Source: Bacteroidales bacterium
Lineage (GTDB): Bacteria; Bacteroidota; Bacteroidia; Bacteroidales; P3
DNA length: 33,219 nucleotides
Assembly (NCBI GenBank): GCA_017960605.1
Contig: JAGCYV010000007.1
Location: 1 to 33,219, forward strand
Direction of reading: 5' to 3'
The first letter of the stretch is position 1. The number at the start of each line of letters is the position of its first letter. The notes beneath the pieces are model-generated. The model saw nothing but the letters and a program-made list of their open reading frames with translations, ran no database searches and was not told the DNA's origin. The translations under genes and the position numbers were made by a program. This document shows positions 25,278-33,219 of this stretch, piece by piece.

Positions 25278-28200
25278 ATGAATAAAAAACTACATGATAT
25301 GGACCATCTGAAAGGATTCACTACGAATGGAAAGAGTAACAAGCGAGGGGGCCTGAAGGGGCTTCTGGTGCGGGGCGGAGCCCTGGTGCTGATGCTGTGG
25401 GCGGCACTGCCGGCAATGGGGCAAAGCTATGTGTTCCTGTACAAGAATGGGAATACCGTCTATTTCTTGTACAATAACAACAGGGCTGTTGGTCGGACCG
25501 AGACGTTCAATACTTCCACCTGTATTTTCACTGGCACAGGGACCTCGTCATCCACATTTTACAACGGAGACCGATACCTACAGAGAAACACCAACACTTT
25601 AAGATTCTATACCACTTCCACCACATGGACGATTACAACATACGGAAGGGTTCAAAACAGCAACCGATATATCCGCTACTACAATAACGGCTGGACATCG
25701 CTGAACAACACAAATGGAGGTGACCCCGGTACATCCACTGACTATACCGTCCTGTTCACCTACAGCAACCCGACATTGATTACCATTACCTCTATCACTG
25801 GCGACGAGGTGCTAACCACTACGGGTAGCCATAATTACAGCGCCACCGGAAAAGCGATTCAATTCCACCAGTTCGACGGTTATAGCGGCACCACACCGAC
25901 ATCCTATTACTGGTATAGCGATGCTTTACAAACAGAACTTCCGACTCCTACTTCTTCTGACGGTGTATCCTATTCATGGAGCCTCAATGCCAACGGTGCC
26001 AATGCCAGCGTAAATAGCAGCAATGGTACTATTACCGTCAATGCATTGCCGGCCTCTGACGTCGCTATGACGCTCACATGTACTGCCAGCAAAAACGGAG
26101 AATCCGCCACCACTACCAAGACGGTGTATCTATTGGCGGAGAATCCATCAGCACCTGTCATTTCACTATACGGGAGCAGCCAGGCTCAGATTACCTGCCC
26201 GTCGCCGAATGTCACTATCTATTACACCACCGACGGCAACACGCCCACCAATGGGGACACCGAATACAGTGACCCGTTTGCTATCGACTGCCCCACCACC
26301 ACGGTGAAGGCCATCGCTGTCCGTAATGGACACAGTTCGACTGTCGCCAACACGACGCTGACCTGCAAGGTGCCTACGCCCGTCATCACCATGGACGGCG
26401 CCAATGCCACCATCGCCCTTGGTGCAGGTTCGCCCAACGGTACCGCGCTCTATTACACCACCGACGGCACCACGCCCTCCGATGCAAGCACCCCGTACAA
26501 CGGCAGCCCGGTGACCCTCACCAACACACAGACCATCAAGGTCATCGCCGTCAAGAGCGGCTATACCAACTCCGATATTGCTTCTGCCGATTATATTGTT
26601 GAAGGTGTAAATGGCGGTTATGTCGTCCTTGACGACCGCGAGGAGCACAGCTGGAGTTACTATAGCGACACGCGGCTGCCACAGATGATGCGCAGCCTCA
26701 ACCCAGCCGATGTGAAGATTACCTATAATGGCAATGGAACAGGTACTGTGCAGACAAACAATAGTGATACTCCAGAAACATGGGGCGCTGATGCTTCCGG
26801 TGTAAAAGTGGGCATCGATGCCAATGCCAGCACATTCATATACTACAAAACGCTGGAGCGCACCGATGGCAGTTCGTCGGACAATCCCACCGGACGCTGC
26901 TCATATACCACCATACCCAATCCTTTCAGTGTACGTCCCACCTACGACAGCGACGGCACCTCGAAATACCGCGGCTTCTATGCCTGGCGTGTCAAAAGCC
27001 TCAGCGGCGGCACCATCCATAGCGCAGCCTCTGGCGGTACCAGCTATGGTGTAGGCAGCACCATCAATGCGGAAACCGAGATATTCTTTGCCCCTTCAAA
27101 CGAGTATGGCATGGAGGTGGAATTCGAAGCCTTATGGGCCAGAGCGTATGTCAGCACTACCGGTGTTCCCAATTACAGCCTCGGCGTGGAGCGCAACTTC
27201 TACGTCATCACGGCCAGTGCCAACAGCAATATCACCGCAGGAAACAACCCCTGCACCTATACTTCCATCTACCCCAACGGTACCACCAACGGCACATCTG
27301 CCGCCAGTTCAGTAACTGTTTACAAATATGGCACCTTCTCAGCTAGTGCCGACAGCAAGATTGAGTACATTATTCTGCGAAACAACAACAGTACAATCAG
27401 CGCTGCTGGTAATAATTTTACAATAGGCCGCGGTGTGACGGGATACAACAGCGGAGTATGTGCGACAACTTTTAATGGCCTCTCGGGAACCAAAACGTCA
27501 AATTTCAAGCTCCGTATTGAAAGTGGCACCTATACAGATTTCTATTTCATGGGAACAAGCAGTATGACAAGCGGGCTTTTGACTGCCACTCTGGGTTGTG
27601 ACTATGACCGAGCCAATAACAAGGACAACACGAAACTCCGTATCACTCATGATATTTGTGCCTCCAACGGAGGAACTATCGGCGCTGATGGAAGCATCGG
27701 TACGGAGATTTTCAAATGTACGGTTAAAAGCGGTAACTTCGACCTCGGAGTATATGGTGGCGCATATCAATTCTACATTTCCTCTCCTGGTGGAAATGCT
27801 TGGGGAAAACGAACCCTTATTATTGAGGGTGGTTATTTTTCAGATATTGCCGGAGGTATTGACAGAAACGGACAAAACAATCTAGCCAATATCAACGCCA
27901 CACTTGTTGACATCAGAATTAAAGGAGGAGAGAGTGTCGGAGCTGTCTTCGGAGCTGCGCAAAGGTCTGCTTCGTATGGCGACCGACGTATAGTAATTAC
28001 CGGCGGCACCTTCTCCGGATGGATTGCAGGAGGTGCCAACGGAACCGACAATTCGGGCGGACAGATGGGCGGTGCCTCTTATGTGTATGTAGGTGGTACA
28101 GCAAGGGTTGATAGCGATAGTTCCACATCCCTCATCAACCGTGCAGTTGGCGGCAATGTGTTCGCTGCAGGTTGTGGCTTTGGCGATGGGACTTCTTCTG

Positions 28201-29468
28201 GACAAGTGAAAGTAGGAACTAATATAGCTATTGCTGACGATGCCTATATAGAACGTGGTGTCTATGGCGGCGGCTCGTTTGGCTACACCACAACCTACTC
28301 CAATATCTACTTGATGGGTGGCACGGTAGATTGCATCGGTGGTGGCGTCACTTCTGCCGGCACCGGCTATAGCAACACAGTCAAGGGCGGCATCTATGGC
28401 GGAGCCTGCCAGAACGATGCCGGCCAAACCAATGTCTATGTCTATGGAGGCTCGGTGAACGGCGGCGTCTATGGTGGCGGCAATGTCAGCGGTGACGTTG
28501 CTGGGCCTATCAATGTCGATGTGTATGGCACCGACCCGCAGCCGGGCAGCGGCTACGCCATCAACCAGGTGTTCGGCGGCGGCAACGCGGCCAACTACAG
28601 CGGCACACCGGTGGTGACCGTGCACGACGACAACGGCTGCGACATCAGCATCGGCGAGCTCTATGGTGGCGGCAACGCCGCCACCGTCACGGGTACCAAC
28701 GTCACCGTCAGCGGTGGCAACCGCATCGGCAACGTCTATGGCGGCTGCTACGGCGCCGACGTCACCACCAACGGCACCAAGGTGAACATCAAGGGCGGCA
28801 CCATCGAGCACGTCTATGGCGGCAACAACTACAGAGGCACCATCACGGGCGCCATCAGGGTGCGTGCCCACAAGGACAGCGACTGCCCGATGAAAATCGG
28901 CGAGCTCTACGGCGGCGGCAACCGGGCCGGCAGCGCGGCCGGCAGCATCGACATCGGCTGCACCGGCACCTATGTGGAGGGCGTTGGCGGCCACGCCGAC
29001 TGCAACGAGACCGACAACCGCATCGGCTATGAGCTGGAGGGTATCCATGAGGTCTATGGCGGCGCCAACCAGGCCAACATCACCGGCGACATCAGCCTGA
29101 CCATCGACAGCGGCATGGTGTATCGCGTGTTCGGCGGCAACAACAACAGCGGCTCCATCAGCGGCACCATCACGGTGAATATCCAGAAGACCAACCCCAA
29201 CACCTGCGGCTGGTACGTGGGCTATGTGTATGGCGGTGGCTTCAACGCGCCCTACAGTAAAGAGGGCACCGCCAACAACCCGTCGGTGAACGTCAGTGCC
29301 GGCCTGGTGAGCCACAGCGTCTTCGGCGGCGGCAAGGGCGACGATGCCGACATCACCGGCAACCCGCGGGTGACCCTCAGCGGCACGGCCCAGGTGGGCG
29401 AGAACGTCTATGGCGGCGGCGACGCGGCCGACGTGATTGGCAACACCAGCGTGATCCTCAAGGATTAA
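25278..29468 (+). CDS. Giant secreted repeat protein 1, beta-solenoid-like
   Basis: 1396 aa. A basic extended N-terminus precedes a signal peptide (core GGALVLMLWAALPAMGQ, cleavage near 48). Residues 49-165 are Tyr/Asn/Thr-rich and unrecognised. About 170-285 looks like an Ig-like fold. About 288-368 and 365-442 are two repeats of a chitobiase C-terminal-like module, each with YYTTDG(N/T)TP. A unique region follows. From about 890 to the end come roughly 14 units centred on [V/L/I]-[Y/F]-G-G-[G/N/A], usually with a GN or G.(V/I) strand between, suggesting stacked rungs of a parallel beta-helix. The protein stops inside such a unit (NVYGGGDAADVIGNTSV) and lacks a T9SS tail or any cell-wall anchor. 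The last third is much more GC-rich than the first two thirds. The role may be a surface or adhesin-like protein; this is inference. Confidence 0.8.
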   Translation: MNKKLHDMDHLKGFTTNGKSNKRGGLKGLLVRGGALVLMLWAALPAMGQSYVFLYKNGNTVYFLYNNNRAVGRTETFNTSTCIFTGTGTSSSTFYNGDRYLQRNTNTLRFYTTSTTWTITTYGRVQNSNRYIRYYNNGWTSLNNTNGGDPGTSTDYTVLFTYSNPTLITITSITGDEVLTTTGSHNYSATGKAIQFHQFDGYSGTTPTSYYWYSDALQTELPTPTSSDGVSYSWSLNANGANASVNSSNGTITVNALPASDVAMTLTCTASKNGESATTTKTVYLLAENPSAPVISLYGSSQAQITCPSPNVTIYYTTDGNTPTNGDTEYSDPFAIDCPTTTVKAIAVRNGHSSTVANTTLTCKVPTPVITMDGANATIALGAGSPNGTALYYTTDGTTPSDASTPYNGSPVTLTNTQTIKVIAVKSGYTNSDIASADYIVEGVNGGYVVLDDREEHSWSYYSDTRLPQMMRSLNPADVKITYNGNGTGTVQTNNSDTPETWGADASGVKVGIDANASTFIYYKTLERTDGSSSDNPTGRCSYTTIPNPFSVRPTYDSDGTSKYRGFYAWRVKSLSGGTIHSAASGGTSYGVGSTINAETEIFFAPSNEYGMEVEFEALWARAYVSTTGVPNYSLGVERNFYVITASANSNITAGNNPCTYTSIYPNGTTNGTSAASSVTVYKYGTFSASADSKIEYIILRNNNSTISAAGNNFTIGRGVTGYNSGVCATTFNGLSGTKTSNFKLRIESGTYTDFYFMGTSSMTSGLLTATLGCDYDRANNKDNTKLRITHDICASNGGTIGADGSIGTEIFKCTVKSGNFDLGVYGGAYQFYISSPGGNAWGKRTLIIEGGYFSDIAGGIDRNGQNNLANINATLVDIRIKGGESVGAVFGAAQRSASYGDRRIVITGGTFSGWIAGGANGTDNSGGQMGGASYVYVGGTARVDSDSSTSLINRAVGGNVFAAGCGFGDGTSSGQVKVGTNIAIADDAYIERGVYGGGSFGYTTTYSNIYLMGGTVDCIGGGVTSAGTGYSNTVKGGIYGGACQNDAGQTNVYVYGGSVNGGVYGGGNVSGDVAGPINVDVYGTDPQPGSGYAINQVFGGGNAANYSGTPVVTVHDDNGCDISIGELYGGGNAATVTGTNVTVSGGNRIGNVYGGCYGADVTTNGTKVNIKGGTIEHVYGGNNYRGTITGAIRVRAHKDSDCPMKIGELYGGGNRAGSAAGSIDIGCTGTYVEGVGGHADCNETDNRIGYELEGIHEVYGGANQANITGDISLTIDSGMVYRVFGGNNNSGSISGTITVNIQKTNPNTCGWYVGYVYGGGFNAPYSKEGTANNPSVNVSAGLVSHSVFGGGKGDDADITGNPRVTLSGTAQVGENVYGGGDAADVIGNTSVILKD

Positions 29469-29512
29469 TAAGAAATACATCGACAGACTAAATTAAGGAA
29501 GAAAAACAATAT

Positions 29513-32500
29513 ATGGTTATGAACAATAATAGACTAAGTAGCTTTTTGAAACGATTCTGCACCGGCGTGGTGCTGGCGGGCATGATGGCCTTCTGCACCT
29601 CGCAGGCGGCGGCACAGAGCCATGTCGTGGTGAACGGCAGCGTCTTTGGCGGCGGCAACGCGGCTGAAGTCAGCGGCAACACCTCGGTGCTGATGCAGCA
29701 AAACGCCACCGTCGTGACGGCCGTCTATGGCGGCGGTGCCTTCGCCAGTACCGGCACCTACGGGACCACCACCACCACCGTCACCATTGAGGGCGGCACG
29801 GTGGGCGACGGCACCCCAGGCAACGGCAATGTGTTCGGCGGCGCCCTGGGCGACGGCAGCCACAGCCCCTTGGTGAACGGCAAGGTGACGGTGAACATCG
29901 GCACCGCAAACCAGACCTCCCCCACCCAGGTGGATGAAGTGGATAACTACAACAACGTGGTGATCACAGGAGCCGTGTTCGGTTGCAACAACAGCGCCGG
30001 CACGCCGATGGACAGTGTGAAGGTGAACATCTATCACACGGCCCATACGGCGGCCAATGCCGTCAGCGGGAGCACCTATGCGCTGAGCCAGGTGTTCGGC
30101 GGTGGCAACCAGGCCTCCTACACCCCCACGGCGGCGAACAAAGCGATTGTTTTGCATGTCCATAACTGCGACAACACCATTGGCTACCTCTACGGCGGCG
30201 GCAACGCGGCCAACGCAGGTACCAGCGGAGGGGTCGAGGTCGATGTGAAGACCGAGATTGATGGCGGCCGCCACGACTGGATTTTCGGCGGCGGTAACGG
30301 CGCCGGTCCTACCAACCCGGGCGCCAACATCTATGGCGACGTGACGCTGACGGTGCATGCCGGCAGCTATCAGCACCTCTTCGGCGGCAGCAACGAGAAG
30401 GGTGTCATCTCGGGTTCCACCAACGTGCAGCTGCTGGGCGACGGCTCCTGCGGCCTGCGTACCATCACCGAGCTCTACGGCGGCAACAACCTGGCGCCGG
30501 GAACCGATGCCTCGCTGACCGTGAGCTGTAACGCTGATCCGGCAAAGCGGTGGACGGTAGGCTCCATCTATGGCGGCTCGAGGAACGCAAAGCTCACGGG
30601 CGACGTGGAACTCACTATCGAGGGCGGCACCTTCACCAATGTCTTCGGCGGCAACAACGCCGGCGACACCATTAGAGGAGACGTGACGCTCAACCTCTAT
30701 GGCGGCACCATCACCAATGCCTTCGGCGGCAACAACGCCGGCGGCAACATCCTGGGCGACATCACCCTGAACGTGACCGACGCCGGCAACGACTGCCCGC
30801 TGAACGTGGATTACATCTATGGCGGCGGCAACGAGGCAGCCTATACTCCCGCCAATGCCAGCACCCTCCATCCGGAGGTGAACATCAACCACCTGCGCAG
30901 CGGCTACAAAGTGAACTACGACGTCTATGGCGGCGGCCTGGGCGCCACGGCCACGGTGACGGCCAACCCGGTGGTGAACATCGGCGACGACAATGCCAAC
31001 CACTATGCCACCGTGGGCCACAACGTCTATGGCGGCGGCTCGCTGGCCGACGTCATCGGCAACACCAATGTGAATATCACGGGCAACGGCCATGTGGGAG
31101 CTACCGACCCCTCGCAGACCGACGGTTTCGTGTTCGGCGGCGGCAAGGGTAGCATCACCGATCCCCAATACGCCAACGTCAAGGGCAACACCCACGTCGT
31201 CATGACCGACGGCTATGTGCACAACACCCTCTTCGGCGGCGGCGAGCTGGCCCTGGTGGGCGACTTCAAGCTTGCCGACGCTGACTATGCGACGGCCCAT
31301 CCTACTTTCGTTGAAGGGGAGCCCTACTCACTTAAGACGGCCAACACCGGCCGCTGCCTGGTGGAGATCAGCGGTGGCCAGATAGGCCACAAGGACGCCA
31401 CCCTGAAACAGGATATCGGCTATGTGTTCGGCGCCGGCATGGGCGTCTATACCGACCCCCATGCAGCCCACGAACCCGCCCCCTCGGCCATGAACGCCCG
31501 CTTCGGCTACGTCAACACCGCCGAGGTGCAGATCAGCGGCACGGCCTTCATCGTGGGCGCCGTATGGGGCGGCAGCGAGAACGGCCAGGTGCTCGACAGC
31601 TGCGGCGTCAAAGTGAGCGGCGGCCAGATAGGCACCGGCTATGACTGGAAGAACAAAGTGGGTAAAGGTCTCTATACCACCCTCCAATGGGATGAAGCCG
31701 TTGCAGCCGTCAAGGCCCAAGATGCCTCGCGCATCAACGACATCGCCGCTGCCATGCCGGAGTGCTACCACTGGCCCTTCGGCCGCGAAGAGAATGGTGT
31801 GACCCACTATCTGCCCTACGACCCCTACGCCTCCCTCTACGGCGCCACCGACGCCAGCGAGAACGCCGGCGACGGACATACCTTCTTCGGCAATGTGTTC
31901 GGCGGCGGCTCGGGCTACTACGCCTACAAGTCGGGCACCGAGGCCCCCTATACCATCGACTGGTATGACTTCCAAGGCCGTGTGCGCGGCAACACCTATG
32001 TGGAGATCAGCGGCGGACATATCCTGACCTCGGTCTATGGCGGCTGCGAGTATGCCGACGTGGTGGGCGACTGCCGCGTGGTGATGACCGGCGGCACCCT
32101 CGGCCTGCCGCGAACCCTCGACTCCATCACCGACCACCCCGTGACCAGCTACCTCTTCGGCGCCGGCAAGGGTGACCAGCGCACCGAGTTCAACATGCGC
32201 ACCAATGTGCAGAATGTCAACGTAAAAGTCAGCGGCGGCCTCATCTTCGGCTCCGTCTTCGGCGGCGGTGAGGACGGCCACGTGCTGGGCAACGCCAAGG
32301 TGACCATCGACAGCGCTGCCTGGATCGGCACCTGGGGCACCTCGTATGTCGATGGCAACATCTTCGGCGGCGGCCGCGGCTTCGGCGGCACGGCCTACAC
32401 GGCCGGCTCCATCGGCGGCAACGTCACAGTCAATATCAACAACGATACCGTGGCGGGCACTCCTGTGAGGCCCATCATGCTCGGCTCCGTCTACGGCGGC

Positions 32501-33219
32501 GGCCGTCTGGCCTCGGTGGGTACCCATTTCGTGGAGACCACCGACCCGCGCTACAGCATGCTGCAGGGATCCTTCACCGACAACACCGGGCATACTGATA
32601 TCCCTGTCGACACGGCACAGGCCCAGTACCACGGCAATATCACCATCAACATCACCGGCGGCACCATCGGCAACCTCAGCGAGCTCACCCACCCCGCCTT
32701 CGACCCCGCCGCGAGTTACAGCGTGGGCGACGTGGTGGCCTACCAGAACCAGATGTACCGTTTCACCAGCGCACATCCCGCCGGCGCATGGAACCAGGCT
32801 CATGTCACCGACATCGTGCACACCACCGGCGGCAACGTCTTCGGCTCGAGCATGGGACGCCTGTTCAAGCTCGGCGCCACCGACGAGACCGACCCCAACA
32901 GCTTCCTGCGCATCTGGCCCGGCATGGCCAAATGCCGTAACACCCAGATTAACATCAGCGGCGACGCCACTATCTATAGTAATGTATATGGCGGCGGCGA
33001 GCTGGGCTATGTGATGAAGGACACCAAGGTGACCATCGACGGCAGCGAGGTGACCATCGGCCACGGCGTGGCCACGGGCACCACCGACGCCTGCTACCTG
33101 GGCTCCGTCTATGGCGGCGGCTACGGCAGCGACAACATCACCGAGCACACCAACGACACGATAAGCATCACCACCACCAACGGCTTTGTGACGGCGGCCA
33201 TGCATGCCGGCCGTGTCTA
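29513..33219 (+). CDS. Giant secreted repeat protein 2, beta-solenoid-like, 3' end outside window
   Basis: At least 1235 codons without a stop, running off the right edge. Start ATG 29513 (or 29519), 44 nt after gene 1. The signal peptide has core CTGVVLAGMMAFCTSQAAAQ. Repeat units begin only about 8 residues later (GSVFGGGNAAEVSGNTSV), so there is no N-terminal head as in protein 1. About 28 [Y/F/W]-G-[G/A/C/S] units are visible. Some are preceded by Cys at fixed distance (C-x7-YGG), shared with protein 1. Around residues 1066-1103 there is an insertion resembling a small carbohydrate-binding module (YSVGDVVAYQNQMYRF ... AGAW). A 26-residue unit is duplicated in tandem at 30623-30778. Function unknown; surface display is inferred from the signal peptide and repeats. 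Long open frames on the opposite strand are a by-product of GGC/GCC-rich repeats. Confidence 0.82.
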   Translation, partial: MVMNNNRLSSFLKRFCTGVVLAGMMAFCTSQAAAQSHVVVNGSVFGGGNAAEVSGNTSVLMQQNATVVTAVYGGGAFASTGTYGTTTTTVTIEGGTVGDGTPGNGNVFGGALGDGSHSPLVNGKVTVNIGTANQTSPTQVDEVDNYNNVVITGAVFGCNNSAGTPMDSVKVNIYHTAHTAANAVSGSTYALSQVFGGGNQASYTPTAANKAIVLHVHNCDNTIGYLYGGGNAANAGTSGGVEVDVKTEIDGGRHDWIFGGGNGAGPTNPGANIYGDVTLTVHAGSYQHLFGGSNEKGVISGSTNVQLLGDGSCGLRTITELYGGNNLAPGTDASLTVSCNADPAKRWTVGSIYGGSRNAKLTGDVELTIEGGTFTNVFGGNNAGDTIRGDVTLNLYGGTITNAFGGNNAGGNILGDITLNVTDAGNDCPLNVDYIYGGGNEAAYTPANASTLHPEVNINHLRSGYKVNYDVYGGGLGATATVTANPVVNIGDDNANHYATVGHNVYGGGSLADVIGNTNVNITGNGHVGATDPSQTDGFVFGGGKGSITDPQYANVKGNTHVVMTDGYVHNTLFGGGELALVGDFKLADADYATAHPTFVEGEPYSLKTANTGRCLVEISGGQIGHKDATLKQDIGYVFGAGMGVYTDPHAAHEPAPSAMNARFGYVNTAEVQISGTAFIVGAVWGGSENGQVLDSCGVKVSGGQIGTGYDWKNKVGKGLYTTLQWDEAVAAVKAQDASRINDIAAAMPECYHWPFGREENGVTHYLPYDPYASLYGATDASENAGDGHTFFGNVFGGGSGYYAYKSGTEAPYTIDWYDFQGRVRGNTYVEISGGHILTSVYGGCEYADVVGDCRVVMTGGTLGLPRTLDSITDHPVTSYLFGAGKGDQRTEFNMRTNVQNVNVKVSGGLIFGSVFGGGEDGHVLGNAKVTIDSAAWIGTWGTSYVDGNIFGGGRGFGGTAYTAGSIGGNVTVNINNDTVAGTPVRPIMLGSVYGGGRLASVGTHFVETTDPRYSMLQGSFTDNTGHTDIPVDTAQAQYHGNITINITGGTIGNLSELTHPAFDPAASYSVGDVVAYQNQMYRFTSAHPAGAWNQAHVTDIVHTTGGNVFGSSMGRLFKLGATDETDPNSFLRIWPGMAKCRNTQINISGDATIYSNVYGGGELGYVMKDTKVTIDGSEVTIGHGVATGTTDACYLGSVYGGGYGSDNITEHTNDTISITTTNGFVTAAMHAGRV
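30623..30778 (+). repeat. 78-bp tandem duplication within giant gene 2
   Basis: Copy one 30623-30700 and copy two 30701-30778 encode 26-residue units of the form GGT(F/I)TN(V/A)FGGNNAG followed by a GD(V/I)TLN strand. DNA identity is highest over the first ~43 bp of each copy. Confidence 0.8.

Noticed and set aside
27882-33205. Very long minus-strand open frames opposite the giant repeat genes (532, 588 and 625 codons)
   Set aside because: They consist of low-complexity Ala/Val/His/Gly sequence produced by complementing GGC/GCC/AAC-rich plus-strand repeats; they have no signal peptide or domain and mirror the real genes exactly.
28380-33219. CRISPR array or minisatellite made of identical DNA repeats
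   Set aside because: The repeats are protein-level units with variable spacing and diverged DNA inside one open frame; there are no constant repeats with unique spacers.

Overview
This is a moderately GC-rich stretch of a Bacteroidota chromosome, most likely an unclassified gut or oral Bacteroidales. Three things support that. Recognisable promoters have the Bacteroidota form (TTTG about 19-22 nt upstream of TAnnTTTG), not sigma70 boxes. A type IX secretion (T9SS) C-terminal sorting domain is present. The gene set is typical of the group: S46 dipeptidyl peptidase DPP11, tryptophanase, NamZ muramidase and small CDCPTF-ending lipoproteins. Genus cannot be read from the sequence.

Left part, plus strand (1-8414): a tightly packed, largely overlapping gene string. 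It holds the 3' part of a polytopic membrane protein, a porin-like outer-membrane protein, a PHP-family histidinol-phosphatase, a secreted M1 peptidase with a T9SS tail, an outer-membrane barrel, rbfA, a LolC/E-type permease, a 56-residue lipoprotein, an SprT-like protein and an SMR exporter. A separate promoter then drives dpp11, a small lipoprotein and manA (8594-12147), which end at a strong hairpin shared with the convergent strand.

Middle part, minus strand (22094 down to 12201): one operon runs M23/LysM peptidase - trmD - clpP - dut - namZ - nitroreductase lipoprotein, starting at a clear promoter near 17010-17040. A second runs eno - dapB - FecCD-type permease - ATPase from about 20810. 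A third is tRNA-Glu(UUC) - rpsT from about 21352-21383. A conserved Bacteroidota protein of unknown function lies at 21420-22094. Several starts overlap the preceding stop by 4 nt (ATGA, and twice TTGA).

Right part, plus strand (22500-33219): tnaA with a roughly 215-nt leader; then a Bro-N/DinD-like protein with its own promoter and a structured leader; then, 21 nt later, two consecutive giant secreted proteins. The first is 1396 aa and the second is at least 1235 aa, running off the window. Both are built from dozens of short [V/L/I]-[Y/F]-G-G-[G/N] repeat units that look like rungs of a beta-solenoid. This pair, with its regulator-like neighbour, is the least explained and most interesting part of the window.

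A recurring oddity is degenerate microtandem DNA with periods of 7, 8, 9 or 11 bp. It occurs mostly in intergenic DNA but also inside namZ and in the signal-peptide codons of the gene at 694.
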